Below are positions 15,571-23,582 of a stretch of DNA of 37,925 nt, piece by piece. The translations under genes and the position numbers were made by a program. How positions within the stretch are numbered: position 1 is the stretch's first letter; every line of letters begins with the position of its first letter. Below the pieces are notes generated by a model. The model had not been told where the DNA came from, searched no databases, and worked only from the letters and a program-made list of their open reading frames with translations. The stretch comes from Gammaproteobacteria bacterium (GTDB lineage Bacteria > Pseudomonadota > Gammaproteobacteria > Pseudomonadales > Azotimanducaceae): NCBI GenBank assembly GCA_005799745.1, contig SYFY01000095.1:1-37925 (forward strand), written 5' to 3'.

Positions 15571-16188
15571 GAATGACGCTTCGGTCTTGAGGAAGATCTC
15601 GGGGCCCAGCCGACCACGAAGTAGCTTCAATTCACGACGATCAGAAAAATCTGCAGGCACGTATTCGTTGGATGGCTTGTCTTCATCGAGCAACCCGAGC
15701 CGCTGATAGGCCTCAGCAACCAGCTCACTGCAAAAGAGGCTCGACAGGTCTTCGGTGTTGCGGCCAAAAGCATGGTCCCACGCCGCGCAAATCAATTGGA
15801 GTTTCTCTTCTTCGTATTTGCGCCCTGCCAGTTCTCGCCGAAGTTGCATGAGCGAACGAATATTCTCCTGCGAGAACTCGACATCCTGAAGCTGGCGAAC
15901 CGCGATCTCCCCGTCGTACTGCTCAAGGCGACCACTTAAGGGCACCAGCTGAACGCCTTTGTTAGGTGCATTCGTGTCGATATCCGGAAGCGTCGCGATG
16001 GTACTCGACTCCCAAACCGTGACCAGATCGTACTCCGGCAGAACGACGATCATGCCGACATGGGACCAGCGACTGAACGTCGCCCACTTGATCCCGGCAC
16101 TCGCACCACCTTTTCCTGAAAAGAGGACGAGGTCACCGGTCCTGAGCGCTGCCCGCAAGGATTCGTTATAGGTATGCAGTGTTGCCAT
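15565..16188 (-). CDS. YiiX/YebB-like permuted papain-fold (NlpC/P60-related) hydrolase
   Basis: A 207-aa protein of the YiiX-type permuted NlpC/P60 superfamily, thiol hydrolases acting on amide or ester bonds, targets usually unknown. The N-terminal motif RTGDLVLFSGKGG followed by WSHVGMIVVL carries the likely catalytic His, and the C-terminal LSSLFCSELVAEAYQRLGLL carries the likely catalytic Cys, in the His-then-Cys order of permuted members. ATG 16188 is chosen because GGAGG lies eight bases upstream; ATGs at 16203 and 16242 also read in frame. It follows the PPOX gene by about 60 bp and is last in that minus-strand group. No signal peptide is seen. Confidence 0.85.
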   Translation of the reverse strand: MATLHTYNESLRAALRTGDLVLFSGKGGASAGIKWATFSRWSHVGMIVVLPEYDLVTVWESSTIATLPDIDTNAPNKGVQLVPLSGRLEQYDGEIAVRQLQDVEFSQENIRSLMQLRRELAGRKYEEEKLQLICAAWDHAFGRNTEDLSSLFCSELVAEAYQRLGLLDEDKPSNEYVPADFSDRRELKLLRGRLGPEIFLKTEASFS

Positions 16189-16250
16189 CGACCGGGCCTC
16201 CATTTCGAGCGCAGATATACCGCGAACGGTAACATTCGCCAAGCCGCTGA

Positions 16251-16907
16251 CTACGATTCCCCGTTTTGAACCTTGTGGCTGTATTCGTTAATCGTGATCA
16301 GGCCACCTTCCTTCGAAGCACGACCCTGGTCCGATGCCGGCAGCACATCCTGCATGGCATCGATACGCTTCCAGGACGCAAACGGCGTATGGCCCGAGGC
16401 ATCCGGCACGTACTTCGAAGTCCCGACTCGCTGGTAGGTGTGAATCAATCGCGCGCAATTGATAAAGACCTGATCGACATGTGCTCGTACGAGCAACTGG
16501 GCGCCGGGGTAGACCGTGATCAGTGGATCGTTGCCGCTCACCGTGGCGGTGGCCTGCACACGGATTCGGTGCGGAGACTCAAAATCCATGAACAACATGC
16601 CGATCTTTGCAGTGGCGGCGATATTGCCCATGGACATGAACATGCCGTTGCCGTCGTAACTTGGGAAAATCAGGGTCTTGGGATCGACCACCGTCACCAA
16701 ACCGACCCCACCTCCTTTGTGAGAAACCGTGGGTTCGCCTCGCTCGCTCACCGTCGAGAGGAAGAAGAAGTCGCGCGACTCGATGAACGGTTGATGCTGC
16801 TCTGGTTGAATCGTGTCGGTGATAATGGTTTGTTGAAGGCGGTCGGCGAGCTTGCGGGAGTCAAAGCGGTCTTGAAGCTCGCGTTGGTGAGGGGTGTAAA
16901 ACGTCAC
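16251..16907 (-). CDS. Pyridoxamine 5'-phosphate oxidase family flavoprotein
   Basis: A 218-aa PPOX-fold protein expected to bind FMN or a related flavin. The PPOX core is seen in DFFFLSTVSERGEPTVSHKG followed by GGVGLVTVVDPKTLIFP, then YDGNGMFMSMGNI and AKIGMLFMDFESPHRIRVQA, which pack around the flavin in this family. The N-terminal HQRELQDRFDSRKLADR and the long C-terminal tail mark the 200-plus-residue type rather than pdxH itself. The reaction is unknown. It follows the DUF922 gene by about 70 bp in a run of co-oriented genes from 18532. Confidence 0.85.
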   Translation of the reverse strand: MTFYTPHQRELQDRFDSRKLADRLQQTIITDTIQPEQHQPFIESRDFFFLSTVSERGEPTVSHKGGGVGLVTVVDPKTLIFPSYDGNGMFMSMGNIAATAKIGMLFMDFESPHRIRVQATATVSGNDPLITVYPGAQLLVRAHVDQVFINCARLIHTYQRVGTSKYVPDASGHTPFASWKRIDAMQDVLPASDQGRASKEGGLITINEYSHKVQNGES

Positions 16908-16975
16908 GACGGATTCCTCGATACTGTTCAGCTCGCATTGTAGAGGTGTCGGCTACCGAGACACCCACATTAGTA

Positions 16976-17559
16976 CTATCGAAGACAGGCGCCTTGAGTA
17001 TACCCATGTTCGGTGCTGACATCGTATTGCCGTTCGATGGTGCGCGTTTCGCTGAGCACCGCGCGACCCAACTGGTTCGCTGCACGGTTGAGCGACTGAC
17101 AGCTCGACATCGGTGCGAGTGAGAGGGGATGCCGGCATCAATTTTGGCCGCGGCTTTCTGTGCGATGTCCCGATGGCCATCTTCATGCAAGCGAAGGCTC
17201 GCCGCGTATTGCTTGAAAACCGCTGCCCCCTGCGGCGTTGCTTCATCAAGCTCAGGCATCGTCATCGCCACATCCAGCGACGTGGTCACCTCAGTGATGC
17301 GACAGCTACCGTTCTCTTCCTCCCACCAACGGAAGTTCCACTTGATGAACCACTTTGTATAGCCGTGAAAAATGCGACCGCACTCGCGGATGGGTGACTC
17401 GCTGTTGATCGCTTGCAGCAGCGTCTCACCCTCTTCTTGATCCACTTCGTAGGTATCCAGATCGAACGATTCCCTTACTTCGGCTCGCAATACGCTTGGA
17501 AGAACCAGCATGAACACAAGACCTACCCAGGGCAGAAGAAACCTACGGAGGAACGTCAT
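16976..17559 (-). pseudogene. DUF922 putative secreted zinc-protease-like protein, frameshifted
   Basis: The protein has a signal peptide (residues about 4-25) and a DUF922 domain. It contains HEDGHRDIAQKAAAKID, an HExGH zinc-binding motif preceded by KQYAASLRL. After AGIPS the main frame turns into low-resemblance sequence, while another frame gives LAPMSSCQSLNRAANQLGR, then ETRTIERQYDVSTEHGYTQG and a TAG at 16976, which is the expected C-terminal end of the family. One lost base (a T in the CCCTCT stretch near 17128) joins them, and the length is 3n+2 as predicted. The start ATG 17559 overlaps the upstream GNAT stop as ATGA. If the shift is a sequencing error, this is an intact 194-aa periplasmic protein. 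Confidence 0.8.
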
Positions 17560-17996
17560 CCGCCCCCGCCTAATCGTTTCGCGAAGGTGAATTGGCGGTG
17601 CCCACGTGGGCGACCTTCGACGACGCCGGCCTGAACATACCCGCGTGCACGATAGAAGTCCGGCGCCTGGAAGTTGTGCGTAGAAAGTGTCAGCAGATCA
17701 CAACCACGCTTGATTGCCTCGGCTTCAGCCGCGTTTATCAACTGCGAACCGATACCCTGTCCTCGCAACGATTCGTGCACCCAGAGATTATCGATCTGAC
17801 AACAACCGCCCCGGGTGTGGCCGTTGAAACCGGCGATCACTTCGCCGTCATCGTTCGTGATCTTGCCGCTAATCCACGCGCCATCACACAGACCGGTCGC
17901 ATCTTGATTGAATTCGTAGACTCGATCTTCGAGGAGCTTAGCGAGCTCGTCGTACTCAGGGTCATCTATGAACTGTATCGAACGCGTGCTCACCAT
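17556..17996 (-). CDS. GNAT family N-acetyltransferase
   Basis: A 146-aa acetyltransferase with a standard single GNAT domain: GEVIAGFNGHTRGGCCQIDN, LWVHESLRGQGIGSQLI (the acetyl-CoA loop R-G-Q-G-I-G) and LSTHNFQAPDFYRARGY near the C-terminus. The acceptor is unknown. ATG 17996 overlaps the stop of the PPOX gene upstream, and its own stop overlaps the DUF922 start, so it lies in the middle of the operon that runs from 18532 towards 15565. Confidence 0.88.
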   Translation of the reverse strand: MVSTRSIQFIDDPEYDELAKLLEDRVYEFNQDATGLCDGAWISGKITNDDGEVIAGFNGHTRGGCCQIDNLWVHESLRGQGIGSQLINAAEAEAIKRGCDLLTLSTHNFQAPDFYRARGYVQAGVVEGRPRGHRQFTFAKRLGGGG

Positions 17997-18532
17997 AGCG
18001 CCGGCAATCCGTCGATACTGCGAGCATTCTTCTCCGCCTGATAGGCACGAATCTCATCTTTGCCTTTGTTCTGTGCCCAGCGCTGCAGGCCATCACGATC
18101 CGAACTATGTTCGTAACGCGGCACAGCGTAACCACAGGAATCACTGATGCGATCGATCTTCGCGAGGATCACTGACCGCGCGCCTGGAAACGCGGCAACA
18201 TCTTTAACCAGTTCCACGAATCGCGGTGAGTCGACCGTGAACACTTCACCAAGACCATGCAACCGCACAATCTTCGGTGGGCCATCAAACGCACAGAACA
18301 TAAAAACGATGCGCCCGTTTTCGCGCAGATGTGCAATCGTTTCGGCACCACTCCCCGTGAGGTCAAGATACATCACCGTATGAGGATCGAGAATGCGAAA
18401 GGTATCGAGGCCCTTGGGTGAAAGGTTCACGTGCCCATCCGCCGAGAGCGGTGCTGTCGCCACGAAGAACAGGTGTTGGCGTTTGATCCATGCACTGAGG
18501 TCTGGATCAATCGCCTCGAATATCTTGCCCAT
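17990..18532 (-). CDS. Pyridoxamine 5'-phosphate oxidase family protein
   Basis: A 180-aa PPOX-fold protein, first gene of the operon. Features are FFVATAPLSADGHVNLSPKG, TFRILDPHTVMYLDLTGSGA, FMFCAFDGPPKIVRLHGLGE and ISDSCGYAVPRYE, the last being a strong signature of a widespread 180-aa PPOX subfamily of unknown substrate. It is a third PPOX-fold gene in this window and unrelated in detail to the other two. ATG 18532; the divergent phosphotransferase gene starts about 84 bp away. Confidence 0.85.
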   Translation of the reverse strand: MGKIFEAIDPDLSAWIKRQHLFFVATAPLSADGHVNLSPKGLDTFRILDPHTVMYLDLTGSGAETIAHLRENGRIVFMFCAFDGPPKIVRLHGLGEVFTVDSPRFVELVKDVAAFPGARSVILAKIDRISDSCGYAVPRYEHSSDRDGLQRWAQNKGKDEIRAYQAEKNARSIDGLPALW

Positions 18533-18615
18533 CTGACTACTCCGCTACGTTGGATCGCCCTGTCGACGCCGCGTCGCATTATGCTTGGGTCGCCAATCAG
18601 GGGGCATCCGTCCAG

Positions 18616-19656
18616 ATGATGAACCACTCCAAATCCGCGAGCTACTCGCAACGACTCGGTGTCATTCGCGATAACCAGTTCGAGGCGGTCACCGAGCGTT
18701 TTTCCTTGGGACGGTTTCTTGGCGCTGAACCCATCTCGCAGGGGTTGTTTGGACAAAATGTCTATCTCAACACTTCTGAAGGTAAGTTTGTGCTGCGAGG
18801 AGCGCCCCATTGGGTGCGACGTCTGGATGAAGTTGCCTGGCGACAACAGGATCAATGGCAAATCACCAAGGAACGTTACTTCGCCGAAGCGCTACAGGAA
18901 CAAACCAATGCGCCCGTCCCCTGGCCCATGCGCTACGACGCCTCCACCGATATTTTCGGATGGCCCTATCTCGTGATGCCGCGCATGCCTAGTGAGTGTT
19001 TTGAAGATTAAGATTTGCGGCGCCTACCGCAGGCGGATCAACACTCGATTGCGACAGCTCTCGGTGTGTGCCTCGCAGAGATGCAGCGCTTACATGCGCC
19101 TGAATTCGGTGATGTCGATGTGGACTCGCTGCGCTTCACATCGTTCCCGGGTGGCGAAACCCGTTTCATCATCGAGCAGACGAAGGGCATCAATAAGCTG
19201 GCCACACAAAACAGTGTGTTGTCGCACGAAGACATCGACTGGATGGAGACGATCTTTCGCGCCGCCGCAGAAGTATCCCCACCGCGCCCGACCTATGTTC
19301 ACGTCGATTTCAAGATCGGCAATTTGTGCGTCGAGAAAATGAACGGCGATTACAGGGTCAGTGGACTATTTGATTTCCACGAAGGTCGCTTCGGTAACGG
19401 CGCGGTGGATCTTGTTCGGCAAGGCTGCAGTTTTATCGATCACTCCATCGATCTCGCGCAGGCGTTCGTACAGAGCTTAATCGCACACGCTGGATACGAC
19501 CCGAGAGTGAAACCGCTGATGCGGCTCTTTTTGATCAACGACCGCATGAAGATCTGGGGATACTTCTCGCAACCGGGTGTGAAGTCTCCGTTGCCCGTTG
19601 CTGGAGGTTTCAAACGCTGGGCGGAGCGCCACTTCGACGCCAACGTCTTCTGGTGA
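18616..19656 (+). pseudogene. Aminoglycoside-phosphotransferase-family kinase with an in-frame TAA
   Basis: The frame is continuous from 18616 to 19656 apart from a single TAA at 19009-19011 between ECFED and DLRRLPQADQ. The N-lobe (GRFLGAEPISQGLFGQNVYL, GKFVLRGAP, GWPYLVMPRMP) and the C-lobe with the kinase motif YVHVDFKIGNLC (the HxDxxxxN catalytic loop) and GLFDFHEGRFGNGAVDL (metal-binding DFxE) belong to the APH/choline-kinase-like fold, which phosphorylates small molecules. A base change or error at the TAA would yield an intact protein of about 345 aa. ATG 18616 is preferred (upstream AGGGGG); an earlier TTG at 18550 is possible. Substrate unknown. It is followed 42 bp later by the quinone reductase gene. 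Confidence 0.75.
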
Positions 19657-19698
19657 TGGCATGTCAGAATGCCGACAAGAACAATCGGGGAGTGATCC

Positions 19699-20661
19699 AT
19701 GAAAGCGGTGTACTGCGAAAAATTGACCGGCATCAACGATCTGGTGGTGCGCGAGATTCCGGAGCCAGGGAAACCTGGGCCGGGTGAGCTGCGCATCAAC
19801 ATCAAGGCACGGGGTGTCGCGTTCACCGACGTACTGATGGTGAAAGGTGAATACCAGGTGAAACCAGCCCTGCCCTTCATCGTCGGTGGAGAAGGTGCGG
19901 GTGTGGTCACCGATGTCGGTGAAGGTGTCACCGGTTTTGCACCAGGTGATCTCGTGCTTACACCTGGAGGATGTGTCGAGTATGTGTTGCAAAAAGAACA
20001 ACGGGTGACGCGACTGCCGGCGGGCGTTGATCTCGTCGCCGCAGCGTCGTTTCGCGGCAACTACCACACCGCCTACTACGGTTTACAACGTGCCCGGATT
20101 CAGCCGGGTGAAACCCTCTTGGTCCACGGCGCTGCGGGTGGAGTTGGCTTGGCCGCAGTTGATGTGGGCAAACTCATGGGTGCTCGGATCATTGCTACTG
20201 CAAGCACTGCAGAAAAACTCGCTGTGGCAAAACAACTCGGTGCTGATCACGTCATCAACTATTCACAAGGGTTCCGCGACGAGGTGAAGGCACTCACGGG
20301 TGATCGTGGTGCGGATGTGATTTACGACCCGGTCGGTGCCGAAGTGTTTGAAGAGTCCATGCGCTGTATCGCGCCTTTTGGTCGCATTCTCATTGTTGGC
20401 TTTGTCGGTGGACGGCCCGGCATCGCGAAGATGAACCACCTGTTGATCAAGGATGCGGAGCTGATCGGTTATACCGTGGGTGCGCTACAAAAACTCGATC
20501 CCGCCTGGGCGACACGTAATGGGCAGGTGCTCGTGGATTGGCTGGCGACTGGCAAGATCAAACCTTACGTGTCGCACCAGCTGCCCCTTGAGGAAACTGT
20601 CAGAGCACTCGAAGCCATCGTGAATCGGGAGGTGATCGGGAAAGCCGTATTGGTTTCCTGA
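19699..20661 (+). CDS. NADPH:quinone oxidoreductase-like medium-chain dehydrogenase
   Basis: A 320-aa MDR-superfamily enzyme of the quinone reductase/zeta-crystallin type: no catalytic zinc ligands, with PFIVGGEGAGVVTDVG, DLVLTPGGCVEYV, and the nucleotide-binding GETLLVHGAAGGVGLAA. AKQLGADHVINY and GADVIYDPVGAEVFEESM are typical. It most likely reduces quinones or enones with NADPH. ATG 19699 has GGGGAG eight bases upstream. It lies between the phosphotransferase gene and the convergent acyl-CoA dehydrogenase gene, from which it is separated by a 41-bp gap holding a small tandem repeat. Confidence 0.93.
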   Translation: MKAVYCEKLTGINDLVVREIPEPGKPGPGELRINIKARGVAFTDVLMVKGEYQVKPALPFIVGGEGAGVVTDVGEGVTGFAPGDLVLTPGGCVEYVLQKEQRVTRLPAGVDLVAAASFRGNYHTAYYGLQRARIQPGETLLVHGAAGGVGLAAVDVGKLMGARIIATASTAEKLAVAKQLGADHVINYSQGFRDEVKALTGDRGADVIYDPVGAEVFEESMRCIAPFGRILIVGFVGGRPGIAKMNHLLIKDAELIGYTVGALQKLDPAWATRNGQVLVDWLATGKIKPYVSHQLPLEETVRALEAIVNREVIGKAVLVS

Positions 20662-20670
20662 TCACCAGTA

Positions 20671-20700
20671 GATACGGGGTCTGTGGATGCGGGGTCTGTA
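20671..20700. repeat. 15-bp tandem duplication between convergent genes
   Basis: Copies at 20671-20685 and 20686-20700 (GATACGGGGTCTGTG and GATGCGGGGTCTGTA) differ at two positions. They fill the gap between the quinone reductase and acyl-CoA dehydrogenase genes. No hairpin terminator is visible there. Confidence 0.75.
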
Positions 20701-20702
20701 GA

Positions 20703-21857
20703 TCAGTCCGGCAGACCCAACACCCGCTTAGCCAGAATGTTCCGCTGTACCTCATTGCTGCCGCTGTAGATCGTAGCAGCGCGGTGGAAGAGCCACTGCT
20801 TCACATCGGGGTCGCCCGGCACATAGGCGAGCGGGCCACGCATTTCGAGTTGCAGGTCGTGGTGGGTTTGTTGTAGCTCGCTGCCCACCACTTTGAAGAT
20901 CGACGTCACTGCGCCGGGCGTACCGCCATCGGATTCTTGAACGGCGCGTCGCTGCGACAGCCGAAAGGCTCGATTGTGAATCTCGTACTTCAAAAGTCGT
21001 TCGCGGAACGCCGCATCAGCGATGCGACCCTCGGCGACGCCGAACGACTTCCTGGCTTCATTCACGAGACTATCGGATTCAGTACCCGCACCGCCGGAGA
21101 CCAGTGATTCCATCCCGCTACGTTCGTGTTGCAGGAGTCGTTTGCCGACTGTCCACCCGTCATTAAGGCGACCGACCAGATCCGTCTTGCTGGCGGTGGC
21201 GTTATCGAAGAAGACCTGATTGAACGTCGACTCCCCCGACAAGATGCGAATCGGCTTAACGGTGACACCGGGTTGGTTCATTGGCAGCAACACAAAGCTG
21301 ATGCCCTTTTGTTTCTCGGCATTGTGATCGGTACGTACGAGACAGAACATCCAGTCGGCGTGGTGTGCACCCGATGTCCAGATCTTCGAGCCGTTGATGA
21401 TGAAGTGATCACCCTGGTCATCGGCGCGAGTACGCAGGCTCGCAAGATCACTTCCAGATCCGGGCTCGCTATATCCCTGGCACCACTCCACTTCAGCACG
21501 TGCGATGCGCGTCAGATGGGTGAGCTTTTGCGCTTCCGTGCCGAACTCGAGCAGCGTCGGGCCGATCATGCTGGTACCAAAAGACGACAGCGCAGGTCGT
21601 GCCTTGATGGCGCGCATTTCTTCGAGCAGCACCACGTACTGTTCTTTGGTGAGCCCACTGCCGCCATAGGCCTTCGGCCAATTCGGCACGGTCCATCCAC
21701 GCTCGCGCATTCGATCAAGCCACAGCAGCGTGTCGCGATCAGTGATCCTGATCTTCGTGCTGCCGTTGGACACCGGGCCTGGACCACGCGCGCCTGCCGG
21801 GCAGTTCGCAGCTAGCCAGGCGCGGGTTTCAAGGCGGAAGTCATCGAGTGCGGTCAT
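20703..21857 (-). CDS. Acyl-CoA dehydrogenase family protein
   Basis: A 384-aa flavoenzyme that oxidises acyl-CoA at the alpha-beta position, passing electrons to ETF. Family marks in order: WTVPNWPKAYGGSGLTKEQY, CQGYSEPGSGSDLASLRT (FAD-contacting SEPxxGSD), GDHFIINGSKIWTSGAHHAD, ERSGMESLVSGG, and the C-terminal IYSGSNEVQRNILAKRVLGL, which holds the likely catalytic Glu. The length matches the family. Which acyl chain is used cannot be told. ATG 21857 has a GGGAG-type site. It stands alone on its strand between the quinone reductase gene and the gluzincin-like gene. Confidence 0.93.
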   Translation of the reverse strand: MTALDDFRLETRAWLAANCPAGARGPGPVSNGSTKIRITDRDTLLWLDRMRERGWTVPNWPKAYGGSGLTKEQYVVLLEEMRAIKARPALSSFGTSMIGPTLLEFGTEAQKLTHLTRIARAEVEWCQGYSEPGSGSDLASLRTRADDQGDHFIINGSKIWTSGAHHADWMFCLVRTDHNAEKQKGISFVLLPMNQPGVTVKPIRILSGESTFNQVFFDNATASKTDLVGRLNDGWTVGKRLLQHERSGMESLVSGGAGTESDSLVNEARKSFGVAEGRIADAAFRERLLKYEIHNRAFRLSQRRAVQESDGGTPGAVTSIFKVVGSELQQTHHDLQLEMRGPLAYVPGDPDVKQWLFHRAATIYSGSNEVQRNILAKRVLGLPD

Positions 21858-21904
21858 TGTGGCTCTCCCTTTGGGCGACTTGAGTATAACCAGCTCGGGC
21901 GTGT

Positions 21905-23110
21905 TTATTTACCCGGCAGCTGACAGCCCCAAAACGCGGTCTTCAGTTTGCGAGCGTGGGCTTCGAGGGATGCACAGTCGAAGCGCTTACCCTTCGGAAC
22001 GCTCTTGATCCACGCATCCAAGCCACCGGGCAGGCGGCGATCCAGATCGGCAAGCTTGATGGTCGCCCTCGCGGTGTCTGCACCGCGTGATGGATCGGCG
22101 AGCTTTCCGCCTTCCTGATCCGCAACGGTTTTGATCGCGTGGAGCGATTTGTTAAACCGCGCCTCGGTGATTCCGCCGCTGCGCCTCAGAAATAACAACG
22201 AGTAATACTCTGCCAATCCTTCGACCAGCCAATCTTCGCCATCGGCCATGCGACGCCGGCTCGCGACATGAATGAGTTCGTGCAGCACGGGGCTCGTGCC
22301 GTTTTCGGTGATGAGAGGTCGGTCTGCATGGAGGTAATACGAGCCAGGTCCAGAGAGGCCACCGCGCCACATGGGATCATTAGCGGATACGATCAAGAGA
22401 CTCGCAGGCATGTCCGGAAAAACACGGACGAGCTCCGGCAAAGTCCACGCAACAAAGGCCAAGAGATCCTGCCTGCGCACCGCATTGCCTTTCGGGCCTG
22501 CAACCGCAACTTTGCGACCCGCGATCGCATCTCGACGTGTGCCGATTTCACCTGCGATGGTCCAGCCGGTCGGGCTGCGATAGCGGGATCGACTTTCCGC
22601 CGGAATGTTATGCACTTGACCACGCCATCTGCCGAAACGAGTTTCGAATGTCCAATGTTTCGGGCCAGAAACCTGAAGTGTCGAACTCACCACCGTGTCT
22701 TTGCTCGTACGTGTGCGTGCTCCAGGAAAGACGCGGTCGAGACGCACCATGACCCATTCATCAGTGAAACGTGCGTCGTACTCCTTCTTGTCTCTTTGGT
22801 TATCTACGCGATAAACATAACGCAGCTTTCCGCCTTTACGCGGCGGCCGCCAATGCACACGATCACCCGTTCGCTTGAACTTGCCCTCCGCACGAAAATT
22901 GCTGAATCGACTTTCAGGCGCAGCAAACTCGATGAAGTCGAGTATGGATCTCGATTGCCGCACTTCAACCGTCGCTTCAACTACACGGGCTTTTTCGTCG
23001 AAGTGCACCGTGAAGTGAAGGCCAAGGTCACTTTGGTTGGCCACCGAAATCACGGGAAGTAACACGACAAACCACATTAGTACGGCTAAGTATTCGCGTA
23101 ACCGATTCAC
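21905..23110 (-). CDS. Secreted gluzincin-like metallopeptidase candidate
   Basis: A 401-aa protein with a signal peptide (MNRLREYLAVLMWFVVLLPV) and a zinc-protease motif HELIHVASRRR followed by WLVEGLAEYYSLLFL, giving HExxH plus a downstream Glu, as in M1/M61 aminopeptidase-type gluzincins. The N-terminal 150 residues look like a beta-rich domain (HFDEKARVVEATVEVRQSR, KLRYVYRVD), as is common before M61 catalytic domains. No PDZ domain is seen. Function is inferred as a periplasmic or secreted peptidase or chaperone-like protein. It stands alone, divergent from arfB. The C-terminus is short for the M61 family, so it is a divergent member. Confidence 0.7.
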   Translation of the reverse strand: MNRLREYLAVLMWFVVLLPVISVANQSDLGLHFTVHFDEKARVVEATVEVRQSRSILDFIEFAAPESRFSNFRAEGKFKRTGDRVHWRPPRKGGKLRYVYRVDNQRDKKEYDARFTDEWVMVRLDRVFPGARTRTSKDTVVSSTLQVSGPKHWTFETRFGRWRGQVHNIPAESRSRYRSPTGWTIAGEIGTRRDAIAGRKVAVAGPKGNAVRRQDLLAFVAWTLPELVRVFPDMPASLLIVSANDPMWRGGLSGPGSYYLHADRPLITENGTSPVLHELIHVASRRRMADGEDWLVEGLAEYYSLLFLRRSGGITEARFNKSLHAIKTVADQEGGKLADPSRGADTARATIKLADLDRRLPGGLDAWIKSVPKGKRFDCASLEAHARKLKTAFWGCQLPGK

Positions 23111-23158
23111 ATCATCCCCAAAGCTCAGCTCTCAGGGGCGTATTATGCTTCACTCATC

Positions 23159-23569
23159 ATGCACCCTGACCAGATACCCGACGCGGCGCTGCGTTTCGAT
23201 TTCGTTCGCTCCCGAGGACCGGGTGGCCAGAACGTCAACAAGGTAGCCACCGCTGTACAGCTCTCTGTCGATGTCGCTCGCCTTGGCGAAACAGCAGCCG
23301 TTCAACAACGGCTGCTCGCCATTGCCGGACAGAAAGCGACCACCGATGGTCGCGTCGTGTTCTTCGTCGATACCGCGCGTTCTCAGTCTCGCAATCGAGA
23401 ACTGGCGCTTGAACGATTGATGGAGCTCATCATCCGCGCACGGTATGTGCCACGTAAACGCATTGCTACAAGACCTTCGCTCTCGTCGGTAAAAGAAAGA
23501 CTCAATACCAAGAAGAAGGAAGGCGTGCTCAAGCGCCTGCGCAAATCACCCGCTGGCCTGGATGATTGA
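23159..23569 (+). CDS. arfB: Alternative ribosome-rescue factor B (peptidyl-tRNA hydrolase ArfB)
   Basis: A 136-aa release-factor-like protein that enters stalled ribosomes lacking an mRNA stop codon and hydrolyses the peptidyl-tRNA. The catalytic GGQ is in RSRGPGGQNVNKVATAVQLS, followed by RSQSRNRELALERL, and the lysine- and arginine-rich tail (KERLNTKKKEGVLKRLRKSP) that occupies the empty mRNA channel. Length matches E. coli YaeJ. A TATTAT hexamer lies 13 bases before the ATG, which would give a near-leaderless transcript if it is a -10 box; this is speculative. The next gene starts 3 bp after the stop and is probably co-transcribed. Confidence 0.93.
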   Translation: MHPDQIPDAALRFDFVRSRGPGGQNVNKVATAVQLSVDVARLGETAAVQQRLLAIAGQKATTDGRVVFFVDTARSQSRNRELALERLMELIIRARYVPRKRIATRPSLSSVKERLNTKKKEGVLKRLRKSPAGLDD

Positions 23570-23582
23570 TAGATGAACGATA
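23561..23582. repeat. 11-bp diverged tandem duplication at a gene junction
   Basis: Copies at 23561-23571 (GATGATTGATA) and 23572-23582 (GATGAACGATA) match at 9 of 11 positions and span the arfB stop and the MFS start codon. Confidence 0.6.

Noticed and set aside
16266-16943. 225-codon plus-strand open frame
   Set aside because: Antisense to the PPOX gene at 16251-16907, which has family motifs.
21126-21815. 229-codon plus-strand open frame
   Set aside because: Antisense to the acyl-CoA dehydrogenase; no motif.
22268-23062. 264-codon plus-strand open frame
   Set aside because: Antisense to the gluzincin-like gene; no signal or motif.
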